A stretch of 64,000 bases of DNA from Strigamia acuminata. Its lineage: Eukaryota > Arthropoda > Chilopoda > Geophilomorpha > Linotaeniidae. The notes below the pieces were generated by a model that was given only the letters and a program-made list of their open reading frames with translations, ran no database searches and was not told the origin of the DNA. Both the position numbers and the translations under genes were made by a program. The stretch is from NCBI GenBank assembly GCA_949358305.1, contig OX442314.1:13199060-13263059 (forward strand). Direction: 5' to 3'. Below, one piece after another: positions 1 through 10,423 of the stretch; positions within the stretch are counted from its first letter, which is position 1; every line of letters starts with the position of its first letter.

Positions 1-1542
1 CTGGTTTTCAAATGTAAGATTGATTGTTATGTCTGGACACAAAATGGCTTCCCGTAACTCAAGCGTTTGTATTTTGGCCTACTTTTATGTAGCCCTACAC
101 CAGTGAATAGGCGGCCAATAGGAACTGTTGTTAGTGGTGTGTCTCTTATGGTGAGTTTGAGTATAGTACTAACTCTGAATGTCACGAACGTACGTTCATC
201 GTTCGTGAGGTTAAATACGGAAACAATAGCGTACTTTTGCAAAAATACGTTATTCTTGGTGTCTCAGCTGCGGCTACAATTCGAGGGAGACTCTTAATCG
301 GTAAAATACGGTATTTTCAGTCATTTGGACTCAGACTCACTCTCTATAGTTCTGCGCAAACTCTGCCGAGTGAATTGGAGTTTGCAGCAGAATGGCATTT
401 TAAATAAGTACGATCAATGAAGATTTCCATTTATTATTATACCTTAATCTTTCACGCTTTAGGTTTAAAATAACTTTTTGGGCAACATCATTTTCTTCTT
501 TTTTAAATTCGTAACTGAAACAAAAGTTTTTAACTCACCGTATCAAAAAAATAAAATAAAAAGAATAATTAAAAAATAAAAAAAAATTCGGTAATCTTTT
601 GGATGCTCAGAAGTTAAATTTCCCTCAATCACCATTCTTTTGTAATTACCTAGAATCTAATCCAAGACTTAGAAGAAAAAACACAAAGACGTGTTTTTTA
701 GGACGCAATTAGTGCTCGTTGGATTGAAAGATCAATTTTTTTTTTACTGGTTGGCATGACAACTAGGGGATACAGAATTGAGATCCAATTCAGTTGAAAT
801 GATGCTTAAATAATTATTAATTGGGTTTTCTAGTCTAAATCTTAACGTATGAGGTTTGTGTTAATATTTGTGCCATAATTAGACGTCGGCAATCGGAGCG
901 TATTAACGATGTCGATTCAACATAATTAAGACAAATGAATTTATTTATTTTTTATTAGTACGACTGCGAAATCTAATCGTAATTGATTGCTATTTGAAAT
1001 TGAAAAAGTGTTTTGATTTTAAAATAGAGGTTTCAAGGGTTTAGGTTTAATTAGATCTGTACCTGTTTCTAATGCGTCTAATGAACGACAATGTGGAACA
1101 GGGTAAGAAAGATTGATGTTGTTGCTTAAGCCACATGTTGTGGAAGATAAAGAGCAACAATTAAAAAAAGAGCTAAGAATTTGCATATTTTTAGAATCAA
1201 TAGCTGCTGTTTATTACGTAGTTTTTGAAGTTTTGGCGCAATTCTAAGGATATTTTTGAGAATTTAAGGCTGGTTTTTAATTTTTTTGGCCTACTTGTAT
1301 AGGAAAATGTGTGCTTATTCACACTAAAGCGCTTTTATTGATCTGTGGAGGCACTTTGTTCGTATATACGAAATGTATTATTATCATAGAGCTATTAAGC
1401 GTGATTTTTCTTTACCTGCAAATTTACTCTTGAATTATGAGTTTTCGGCTTTGATTGTGTTTCTGTTGCTATCCAAACGCACGATAATAAAAAATTAGAT
1501 TTTTCTAGGGACAAAGTTTCCATTTGTTTTTGGTTTTTGGTG
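1..1542. other. AT-rich intronic sequence, no gene seen
   Basis: Only short, low-quality open frames occur here, with no recognisable domain and no paired splice sites. A 12-bp palindrome, GAACGTACGTTC, lies at 186-197, and a short inverted repeat (CAAACTC/GAGTTTG) lies near 357-385. I infer that this is part of the large intron upstream of the neurexin exon at 51.2 kb, because no other gene intervenes. Confidence 0.6.
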
Positions 1543-2140
1543 TAAAGCTAAGTACACATGAGACTTTCAGACTCTGTATATTCAGAGTCTGAAATTTCAG
1601 GATGTCACGCTGCGCGCGAAATAATTCCGCCTGTGTGTTTGGCTGTGTCATTCCGTGCGCGGAAATTGTTTGGTACACACAATCCGTGCACGGATTGTTT
1701 GTACCAAACAATTTCCGTGCACGTGTTGTAAATACAAATGGCGACCACTTTTAAAAAATGTTGGAGTTAGATTGTGCAAAATAAATGGATTGATGTATTT
1801 TTAAATTAATAATTAATAATAAATAATAAAATAAATTAATCAAACATTTTTAGTATTATCTGTCTTTGTATTCAGTATCCACCTCCACACCTTGTGTACG
1901 ACCGGTCACGATCGGTTGCATTACCACAATGCATTCTGGGTACTCAGAATCTGTTCGTGCACGGAAACAATTCAAGCTATTCCGTGCACCATCACTGCCG
2001 GAAAGAATAAAATTTCGGTTGCCAGAAAGTTTCCGTGTGTGGTAAGCGGAATCATGTGTACCACACTGACCCAAACTTTCGGCCATACACGGAAAGTGAT
2101 CATTTCGTGCACGGAATCAGGTCATGTGTACTTAGCTTTA
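1543..2140. mobile_element. Non-autonomous DNA transposon (MITE-like), ~600 bp, TA-flanked
   Basis: The ends are inverted repeats: TAAAGCTAAGTACACATGA at 1543-1561 and its exact complement at 2122-2140. The outermost dinucleotide is TA on both sides, which fits a TA target-site duplication of Tc1/mariner-like elements. There is no transposase frame. The interior is unusual: a 70-bp near-perfect palindrome at 1654-1723, an 11-bp-stem hairpin at about 1568-1595 (TTCAGACTCTG/CAGAGTCTGAA), and repeated CCGTGCACGG-like modules near 1653, 1684, 1715, 1955, 1980 and 2105. The superfamily assignment is inferred from the TA flank only. Confidence 0.75.
1654..1723. repeat. 70-bp near-perfect palindrome
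   Basis: The two 35-bp arms match at 33 of 35 positions around a centre inside ATCCGTGCACGGAT (about 1688/1689). The arms contain AAATTGTTTGGTACA and its complement, and both ends read CGTGC[GA]CGG. It lies wholly within the TA-flanked element at 1543-2140. A palindrome this long could extrude a cruciform, or fold as a hairpin in RNA. Confidence 0.85.
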
Positions 2141-2446
2141 ATGTGAAGAGGGAAAAGACGACAAAAATATGTCTAACTATGAATGTGTGTGGGATTATTT
2201 TGTGTTTGTGTATGGTTAAGCTTATGGTTTAGTTCTTGAATTTTACGAGTGAATGGCAATTAAAATCCCTTCATTTTCACGCGATGAGCGAATTATGACC
2301 CACTTATTTCAACACGCTTCTGGTTTTGCTCACTTTTTTGGCATGGATGCTTCGCCTGCAAGCATTACAAGTTCAACACTTGATATATAGTGTGGCAGCC
2401 ATTTATATTTTGGTTTCTATTTTTGCAGTTTTGCTTACAGAAACAC

Positions 2447-2668
2447 ATTAGAACGCCGATTATCCGAACTAATTGGGCGACATAGGTGTTCATAAAACCG
2501 ATTTGCTCGCGTAGTCGGACACTAGGTATACGTACATAAATAAAAATAAAAAAATCGATAAAAATTGATTTAAAAACAATTTAAAATAATCGATAAAAAA
2601 ATCGATCACCGCCGTTTGGATAGTCGGTCGTTCGCTTGACCGACGTTCGGATAATCGGCATTCCACTG
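2447..2668. mobile_element. MITE with pogo/Tc1-like termini
   Basis: The inverted ends are GAACGCCGATTATCCGAAC (2451-2469) and its near-complement GTTCGGATAATCGGCATTC (2645-2663). About 180 bp of AT-rich DNA with ATCGAT motifs lies between them, with no coding capacity. The GCCGATTATCCGAAC terminus is the kind seen on short pogo/Tigger-like elements; that family assignment is from memory and not tested. The exact outer boundary is uncertain by a few bases. Confidence 0.6.
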
Positions 2669-3995
2669 CACGAAGAACAGCAAAAACAAACTGAGAGTGG
2701 CACTTAATCATTTTTAGAAGAAAAACACATCAGATGTTACACTTTATTAGTTAATGGAGCGCAGCAAAGCTTTTGAGGTTTAAAAATGTACAGATTTCGT
2801 GACTATCTAAGTTAGTTGTATCATTAAAAATGTAAAAGAATGAAATGTCACATGCGTGCAGAAGCAGTAAGTGCACTAACGTATAATGTCATTTATTCGT
2901 TTCTTAATACTCATTGGAGCAGCCATATGTGCGTGGTTTTTACGGGTTACGAAAGAAAGCGACTCTTGTTCGCTTTGGTTTGGGTGACTATAATGTTCGA
3001 AATTGCCTTCATAGCCCGAAAAAAGGAAACTGAAGACGAATCAGCGGATGGGCAAAGCGCCAAGTGAAAACAAATGACCAAAGGGAACCCCAAAGTAACG
3101 CATCAGATCAGATGGCCTGGCCGCGAGGATCTTTCTCAAACCTCTTAAGATGAATCACAAGATCCTGTCGTGATTTTGCTATTTATTTATGTTTATTATC
3201 CGAGATAAGGCAAAAGCTCTTTAATCGTTGGCTTTCCTTGGAAAAAATGTCTACCTTTTATTAACTTATTTCGTTTTTTGAGATTTGAAATGGCGTTGGG
3301 AGAAAATTGACTTTGTGTAAGTGTGCGGGATTGACGTGGGAATTCTTTTTTATCTGTCCTATACTGTAATCTTACATGCATTGATCGCCATCAAAGTTTA
3401 TTCAATCGAAGTGTAGTTCCGACATTGATTTTGCATATTGGCCATGGAGGAGAGTAAAAAAGAAGTGAAAAAAAGGTGGAAAGTTGCCAAATAGTGTTCG
3501 TGTTCGAGTGAGGTAAAAATAAAAAAAGGGGAAAGAAAATAGTTGAATGGTCATTCGACAGTCGTGGAACTTCCTTTCTCAGGAAATGGTTCAATGTTCT
3601 ATGGATTTGAGACGTTTAAAAAAATATTGGAATAATACACAAACATAGTTGAGATAAATGTGGGCTTGTCGTCAATCCGAAAGGAAGTGAGATAACATTG
3701 AAGCGGACGACGAAGCATCGAGTTCGAAGATTCGTGTGTAATAAAATTGATAAATGACATAAAGGGCACGAAAATCCCAATAAAAACTACAAGAATAGGC
3801 CTTTTCAATGTTTAGATCATCGTCAGTAGTAAAGTACCTAGCCAGAACCTAAATGCTTGATTTCTGGTTGGTAAGAACGTGGTAAGAAATACAGATTTGG
3901 ATCTTGCGGAACTGAGATGTGCATTTTAGCACGGTTTCTTAGTGGAAGTTTGTCCGATAACTTTAAATCTCTACAAACAAGCTCAATGTCTTGTA
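2669..3995. other. Intronic sequence, no gene seen
   Basis: There are no recognisable exons, RNA genes or strong repeats. The reading frames present are short and show no domain. Confidence 0.5.
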
Positions 3996-4267
3996 CAATT
4001 TCATGATAACCTTGATGCCAAACCCAAACTGTGCATCACATTGTGCACAGGCATTAACACAGCGATTGCCAAGCTCGTTGCACACAAAGGAAATAAATCA
4101 ACAATATTTCAGTAGCATGATGTAAATTACTTTTATTAATGAATTTATTGTTGTTAATTTTTGCATTATAAGCCGTAATATTAGGCTCAACACTGCTAAA
4201 TAACGACTGGAATTAGGAAATCATCTGCGCAGGATGAATTTGGCATCAAGATATGGGACGCGTACTG
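3996..4267 (+). mobile_element. MITE family A, copy 1 (hAT-like ends possible)
   Basis: Inverted ends include CTTGATGCCAAA near 4011 and TTTGGCATCAAG near 4240-4251. The interior is collinear with the reverse complement of 23522-23841. Shared stretches include AAATAAATCAACAATAT, TAAATTACTTTTATTAATGA, and CTAAATAACGA[CT]TGGAATTAGG. Two copies in opposite orientation, about 19.5 kb apart, establish it as a dispersed repeat. No transposase frame is present. The outer ends (CAATT/CGTACTG) are set by comparison with copy 2. No clear target duplication was found, so the superfamily is uncertain. Confidence 0.7.
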
Positions 4268-4344
4268 TAATTAAAGTTTATTAAATGACTCCAAATCAGG
4301 AGCATAGAACTGTGGGAACTGAGATTTGTTTACACAATTTGTAA

Positions 4345-4550
4345 TACCATGTTCACACCAAGCTTTTGGATCTCATCCGAAGCTGCGGATCTAGATCCAA
4401 GATTGGTGTGAACACTGAACTCTGTTCACGGATCTAGATTCGTGTGCCCAAGAACTCCGGTCGTCAATCGAGTTCCCACAACTCGATTCGACGATTGGAT
4501 TTGGTTTGATTGAATCACATTTTGGTGTGAACACAACTCCATAAAAACAT
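4345..4550. repeat. Nested inverted repeats with GTTCACACCAA ends
   Basis: GTTCACACCAAGC at 4351 pairs with TTGGTGTGAACAC at 4403-4415, forming a long imperfect hairpin that also pairs GGATCTCATCCG with CGGATCTAGATCC. A third TTGGTGTGAACAC lies at 4522-4534. The same terminus followed by a similar ATCTATCG stretch recurs at 16055-16090, so this looks like a dispersed element, probably a MITE. There is no coding capacity. Confidence 0.55.
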
Positions 4551-4605
4551 CTATCGCAATGCGCACCTTTTTTTGATAATTAATTAATAGAGTGGTTTAA
4601 TGACA

Positions 4606-4665
4606 TTAATGGCGCTCTTAAATATCGAAGATGATCGTTGGATCAAAGTTTAAGAGCGCCATTAA
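4606..4665. repeat. 16-bp-stem inverted repeat
   Basis: TTAATGGCGCTCTTAA at 4606-4621 is exactly complementary to TTAAGAGCGCCATTAA at 4650-4665, with a 28-nt spacer. It may belong to the adjacent repeat at 4345-4550. Confidence 0.7.
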
Positions 4666-4669
4666 CGGC

Positions 4670-7600
4670 TCCATGTCTGTGCTTTTGTTAGCGCCAACTT
4701 TGATACTCAATCTTGACACATCGCAGGAACATCACACCTAATTTTGTACATAAAAGCGGACAATTGCGCAGATGGGCATAAACTGGTTTCTGCTGTGTTT
4801 CCATTTGTCGAATGCAGCTATTATGTTTTAAATTGAGTGTTGTACAAGTTAGTTTGAAAAGCTAATTTGGTGGCATGTAATTGAATGAGTATTTAAGAAT
4901 GGGTGGGTAATACTTAACGAGGAAGTTAATGGTCATTCTTTGCAAACAACATTCTTGGAATTCCCACCAGGCGAACGTGAATGAAATGGTGGTTATTATG
5001 ATGGTAATTTATCATTCTCACCACTGTCATTTTGAATGAGAAGCTTCTATTATGAGAACATTCTCGTCATGTTAATTTTGACACGTTTTTTATAACCGCC
5101 CTAATATTTTTATTTTTCCCTCTCTGTTGTGAGAGTGACTGGTGGCGCGAAGTGAGTCGATTTCATTTCTGTGGTCGTGCAGCGAATCCTAGTGTTGGAT
5201 TCCTCAATTGTATTACGAAAACAGGGTCTCGTCTTACATCTAGGAGGGATTCGATACGGACTCGATGCAATTCCAGCTCGGGGTTATAATGAATAGACAA
5301 AAAAAAAACAATTTATAAAATCGTGGGAGGAGTTAAATTATTTATTGGAAAATAAGAAGAAAAAGTTTGAACTTTACAAGACGCGCAGAGTGAGATAAAA
5401 TTCTTTCCCGTACTGTGCCGAAATGCACTTTTTCAAGATGTTTTTTTTTGTAGTGAAATTGATCTCTTACATGACAAATATGGAAATTCAAGGCGTGTTA
5501 TTAAATTTTGCCATCGGTGGCAAACGAGAGAGAGAGAAGAGAACGAGCTATGTGTTGCACGAGCTGTAGACCCCATCTAATTACGAAGTGAACGTTGAGC
5601 AATGCAGCACGGAAAACCAATAGATTGTGGGTTGGCCAAGTTTATGTACCGCAGGTGAATTGCTGTCGACTCTCATCTACACTACCTGGATTACACAAGC
5701 TGAAACAATGAATACACCAATTACTAGCGAAGTGACAGATTAAACTAAATAAATAATCTCAATCAAGTGCAACTAATTAATTTGCGAGTAATTAGTGAAC
5801 ACAATACTTGAGATTTAAGACTTAGTTTTATCTATTTCAGGGGTAATTGGTGCTGATTCAAAAAAAAATTTCTACCTCTTTACTACAGAAAATGCAATTT
5901 TTTTGCTAAATTAAATTGACTTGGACGCAAAGAAGATGGACAATCGGCAATAGACAGAAGTATCTACTGCGCATGAGCACAGCAAGTTCAGTAATTTGAG
6001 AAAATTCTTGCTCGTGAACCAATAGAAAATGAGTGTTGGTGATCATTTTGATTAAGAGTTTGGCCTTAAACGCTTTGGAAAGCGGCGAAGGATGGAGGGG
6101 AAACAATAAAATGGAATAATAATTGAACGCAGCTATTAAAATTTGGAATTTTGGTGAAGAAAGCTGGCTTGGTTGGCGAGGCAAAACCCAATTACTTTAA
6201 TTTAGAATTTATTTTATTTTAAAAATTTTACGAGGTTTTTACGCCATAAAAATGCGGAAAGGAAATTTTAAGAATACTTTGGGTTTTTATTGCATTTTGT
6301 ACAAATTTTATGCCCGATTACACCCTGTAGTTGTGAACCTGTCAAGCCCACATTTATTTTCTGATGGGCTTATTTTGTGTCTCGGTAATTATTAAGCAGG
6401 AGAAAAGGGGTGAGGAAGTTTAGACATTAGCACGTCGTCGTGTGCAGCAAAATGTTTGCTCATTTACTTGTGTTGTGCATGTGGCGATGCCATCTCGGGT
6501 GTTGTTGCTCTTAATGAACGGGAAAGAGAAGGCCAGTCTTGTACATGGCAACAGCTGTAATAATCAAAAGAGTAGAACACGAGAGAGAGAGAAGTCGCGT
6601 TAGAAAATTCCAACCGGTATATATATGTTTATATATAAACATAAATGCAATTCTTTTATTGTTTTGTGATGACTAAGTTATGGGCGAAGAAAAACAAGGT
6701 TGTAAAGTTGCTGTCTCTTACATAACATTTTCTTTATCTTCTTATTTGTCGTTGCATTATGTCGATTGCCATTTTCCAAGTGGAACACTCAGTTGCCTTT
6801 ATATGACGTTTGAACATTTTCCAGAGAGATAAATTTGTTATAGTTGACTGAAAGATAAGATAAAGTTGAACCACAGTGTGCAACTGTGTTTGCAATTAAA
6901 AATATTGTGAATAAAAGCAAGAAAATGTTGAGTAAAACCTTGGAATAAATCGATTGATTGCGCCGTGTTCTTGTCTGCTGTGTTTTTGTTGTTGTTGTTG
7001 TTGTCATTTTAGCAACCAATATACGTCAAACTGAACATGTGTGAGAGAGAACCAGGGTCGTCTTGCAAGAATTAATGAACGTTTGTTTTGGACATCGGGG
7101 TAGGATGCGGGTATGTTTATGTAAAGACAGATGTCTTTAAACATTTGTTCTGTAAATCACAAAATAAAATTGTCAAGTTAGAGTCATTTTCTTTATGGTA
7201 TGTGTCCATTAAGGGAAATACGACTGGCAACTGTCGAAAGGCCTTTGGAGATATATCGCGAATTTAAATCTCTTAGAAAAACACCAAAGTGATACGCATT
7301 TGAAATAGAAGTATAACGACATCAATTAAGCCTTTTTTTTGTTTCTAAACGAAATTGAAAGCGCCTCACCTACGTTTATTGATTCAATCAAGTCACAATG
7401 TGCTTTGGACCAATGCCACGAGTTACCTGGTGCTATAAAAATAAATATACGAATGAACTAGTTTTCAAACCAGCACATAATAAAAAGAAAAATGTGTATA
7501 TGGATGGATTGGGTTTAGATACTCAAGATTTGGTCGTCAAAACAGCAGGGTCAGTAAAAATTATCACTGCACCCTAAAAAAAAACCATCAAATGCAACGT

Positions 7601-10272
7601 AACTTTTTTATCTTTTTTTAATTTCTTTTAAAATTAGTTTTGTTTATTTCTGATTGATTTAATTTAGATTTGAACACAATTCCGCCAGTTTTTTCGCTTA
7701 TCAATTAATTGCCTTCGTTATTTCCCGCTATTTTATTTTTTGGGGGTATTTGATTGTGTGAAGTACTAGTGTAATTACTTTGTTATTTTTATTCGCTTCT
7801 CTTTGTCCCACAGTATATTTTTTTTTGGTTGGCATCACACATGTACCTAGTCTGTCCAGCACAACGGTGAAGCTGAAGGAACGGCCGTTTCTTTCCCGTC
7901 CTTTTCACGACTTTCATGGCACTTTTATAGGCTATCACAAAGCGTGGCGATGAGGTTGTGGATATTCTGTCCCATAAATGTCCACCAAAGAGGATAAAAA
8001 AAAAAGATTTTTCTTGGGTTTATAAATAAGATGCCCAGAGAGAACACTCCAATATTGTTCTTGTGAGACTTTAAAATTAATTCCGATTGAATTGTAGTAT
8101 AATGTAGAAAAATTAATTTTTTGGGGGTTCAAAGTGGAGGAAAAATTGCGTTTTGTTCTCGTGTTCTCTTGTGGGGTGAGTTTCTTGAATGGCTTTAGTT
8201 ATAGGATCTGCTGAATATCCAGAAAAAAAATAAAACAGTTTAGTCAGCAGGATTTTTTTTTTTTTTTTTTTTTTTTTACCTTTCTTTTGAGAATAGTCTT
8301 AGTTTTGGTTGGGGAGTTAGACACAATTCACGTTAATGGCAATCGATTTTTAAGAAGAAGGATCCGTACGGTTGCATGTCGATTTTGCTTGCTTCCATTT
8401 CTCTCGGATGGCTCACAAGTGCTGCGACGCACAATCGTATCGTAAAGTTGAGACAGGATGAAGCAAAAAAATAAATCAAAATAAATACACATCAACATAA
8501 TGACTATGTTTACATGCCAGGAAAATTTGCGGTGGTGAAATATGTCATCATAGGGCGAAACCAGTGTTTACGTAACATCAAATACACTGCTGGTTTGATA
8601 AGAAAATCAATCTCGGTCATTTTGATGCACGGTGGTTTATGTGATAAACATTTTAATCGCGTGTGTGAAAGTTTGAGATTGGCGGCAGACGCATTCCACG
8701 CCAGTCGCCAAACACACAAATATTTACTCGTAATTAGCCGAGAGAAAATTGTAAAATGAAGGTACAAGCGGCTGATTTGCCAGTGTTTATCGGGCTAATG
8801 TCAGTCACATCTAGGCTGACATGTGATGAGCATTCTTAAGTGCACTTGTGACTCCGGGAGGAAACAAACATTTTTTTGTCTGTTCTTTCTTTCCTTTGTA
8901 TAGACGAGGAGGGAATGATTGATTTCCTGTATAAGCAGAGGGTCCAGTGTGTTGTGTTGTGGGAGAAACCAGGGTTTGCTGATGGATTGGGCGGGTCAGC
9001 AAGGCCAGTCATTTGTGGTGCAAGGCCCAGAGGGTAATCATGGAGAAATGCCTCCGTCACTCGTGACAAGTGCTTTCCAAGGGCCCCACCTTTTTCTGCT
9101 TTTGCTCGGTGCGATTCCGGAGGAAGACACTTAATATTGGCTCGGTCCAATTCAAATTGAATCTGTTTGGGAGATTTTTTTTTTTTTTTATTTTTTTTTA
9201 TTTTGGTAAAAGTTGAAGAGAATTTTGGAGGAGGTCATTTGGCTATTTACCAAGCGTTGGTGATTTATGTGGGCTGATTATGCTAATTTGTCTCTCGTTC
9301 GTATGAAGTTTCATTTGTTGTGCAAATTGATTTTGCTTCATTCCGTTCACGTCCACTAAATTTCTCGCGGGAAATGACGCGTTGAATGCTGACCAAGAGC
9401 GTCTTCTTTAAACGCTTTACAGTGCTCATTAAGCGACATATTGTAAACGAATTTGGTCTCTCAATTACCTCCAAGTTGGTGCGAAATAAAACGTTAAGAT
9501 TAGTTTAGTTTGGCGCCCCGACGCAATTTCGGTGCGGTTTGCTGGGCGTAGGCAAATTGCTAAAATGGTTTGACATGTTGAAAACGTATTTCTTGAGAGG
9601 TGACAACTGCACGCCCATTATTTTATCTCAAGTAGGAAACATATTTCATCGTGACGTGCAAAATGATGCTTGCTTTTGAGTCAGCTATTTCTGATGACTT
9701 GCTTCGTCATCTCGTTCGTGTAATAAAATGTCGGACGAATTTTAGGTGTTTTAAGTTATGTTGTTCGTTATGGTGCGCTTCAGATTGGTACAATGTGAAG
9801 CGTCGTAAATCGTCTCGTATTGCGCACAATTGAATTGGGATTGATTAACGTCTGCCACGAATGGAGATTTATTACATTCGACCGAGTTTTATTCATATTT
9901 AAGCTTATACGGTATTTGTATTTAGGTTTGTGAACTGGGTAAATGATGTTTTACGTTTGAAGCAACAAACGGGTTCTTTGGGGTTTTGTTTAAGTTTACT
10001 TAGTTTTACTTTCGGTCAGTGCACTCGCAATCCAGCAAATGCAATTGGCAGAGCTTTGTGTGTCGGATGGGCAAACCGTTAGAGCTGGACTGAACATTTT
10101 ACAGGATCTCTTGGAGATTGAAATTTGCTGCGCGGAAATGACTTTCTTTTAGCAGTTCAGGACAATTGGACACGATTTTCTTTTCCCGTCTTCTTCAACT
10201 TCACACTCATTAACTTTGACAAACTTTTTTCAATTTTTAACAAATAAAAAATGAAAAAAATTAATTAATAAA
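4670..10272. other. Intronic sequence with simple repeats, no gene seen
   Basis: No exon with a credible frame and splice sites was found. The region contains GA-rich tracts near 5530 and 6585, a palindromic TATGTTTATATATAAACATA near 6625-6645, GTT repeats near 6985, a 25-nt poly-T at 8253-8277, and a moderately GC-richer patch at 8820-9130 of unknown meaning. GTTTACATGCC at about 8508 resembles the end of the hairpin repeat at 30390. Confidence 0.5.
8253..8277 (+). repeat. Poly-T tract (25 nt)
   Basis: This is an uninterrupted T run on the plus strand. Other runs of 20 or more T lie at 32743-32763, 61217-61242 and 63292-63313. Confidence 0.95.
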
Positions 10273-10274
10273 TA

Positions 10275-10421
10275 CTGTAAATGCTTTTATTGAGCGCTCT
10301 AAATTGAATTCAATATCTAAATTGAATAAAACGATTAAATTAAAAGTCCAAATTGAGCAAGAACACTAAAATTGACAAACCGATTGAATTCAATATCTCG
10401 GTTCTGTCAGAGCATTTACAG
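10275..10421. mobile_element. 147-bp MITE flanked by TA
   Basis: The ends are CTGTAAATGCT and AGCATTTACAG, exact inverted repeats. TA sits immediately outside on each side (10273-10274 and 10422-10423), as expected for Tc1/mariner/pogo-type insertion. The interior repeats TTGAATTCAATATCT twice and is too short to encode anything. Confidence 0.8.
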
Positions 10422-10423
10422 TA

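Noticed and set aside
9512-9530. TTTGGCGCCCCGACG, resembling a tRNA-Lys-type retroelement primer site
   Set aside because: No LTR lies upstream and no coding remnant lies downstream; the similarity is too short.
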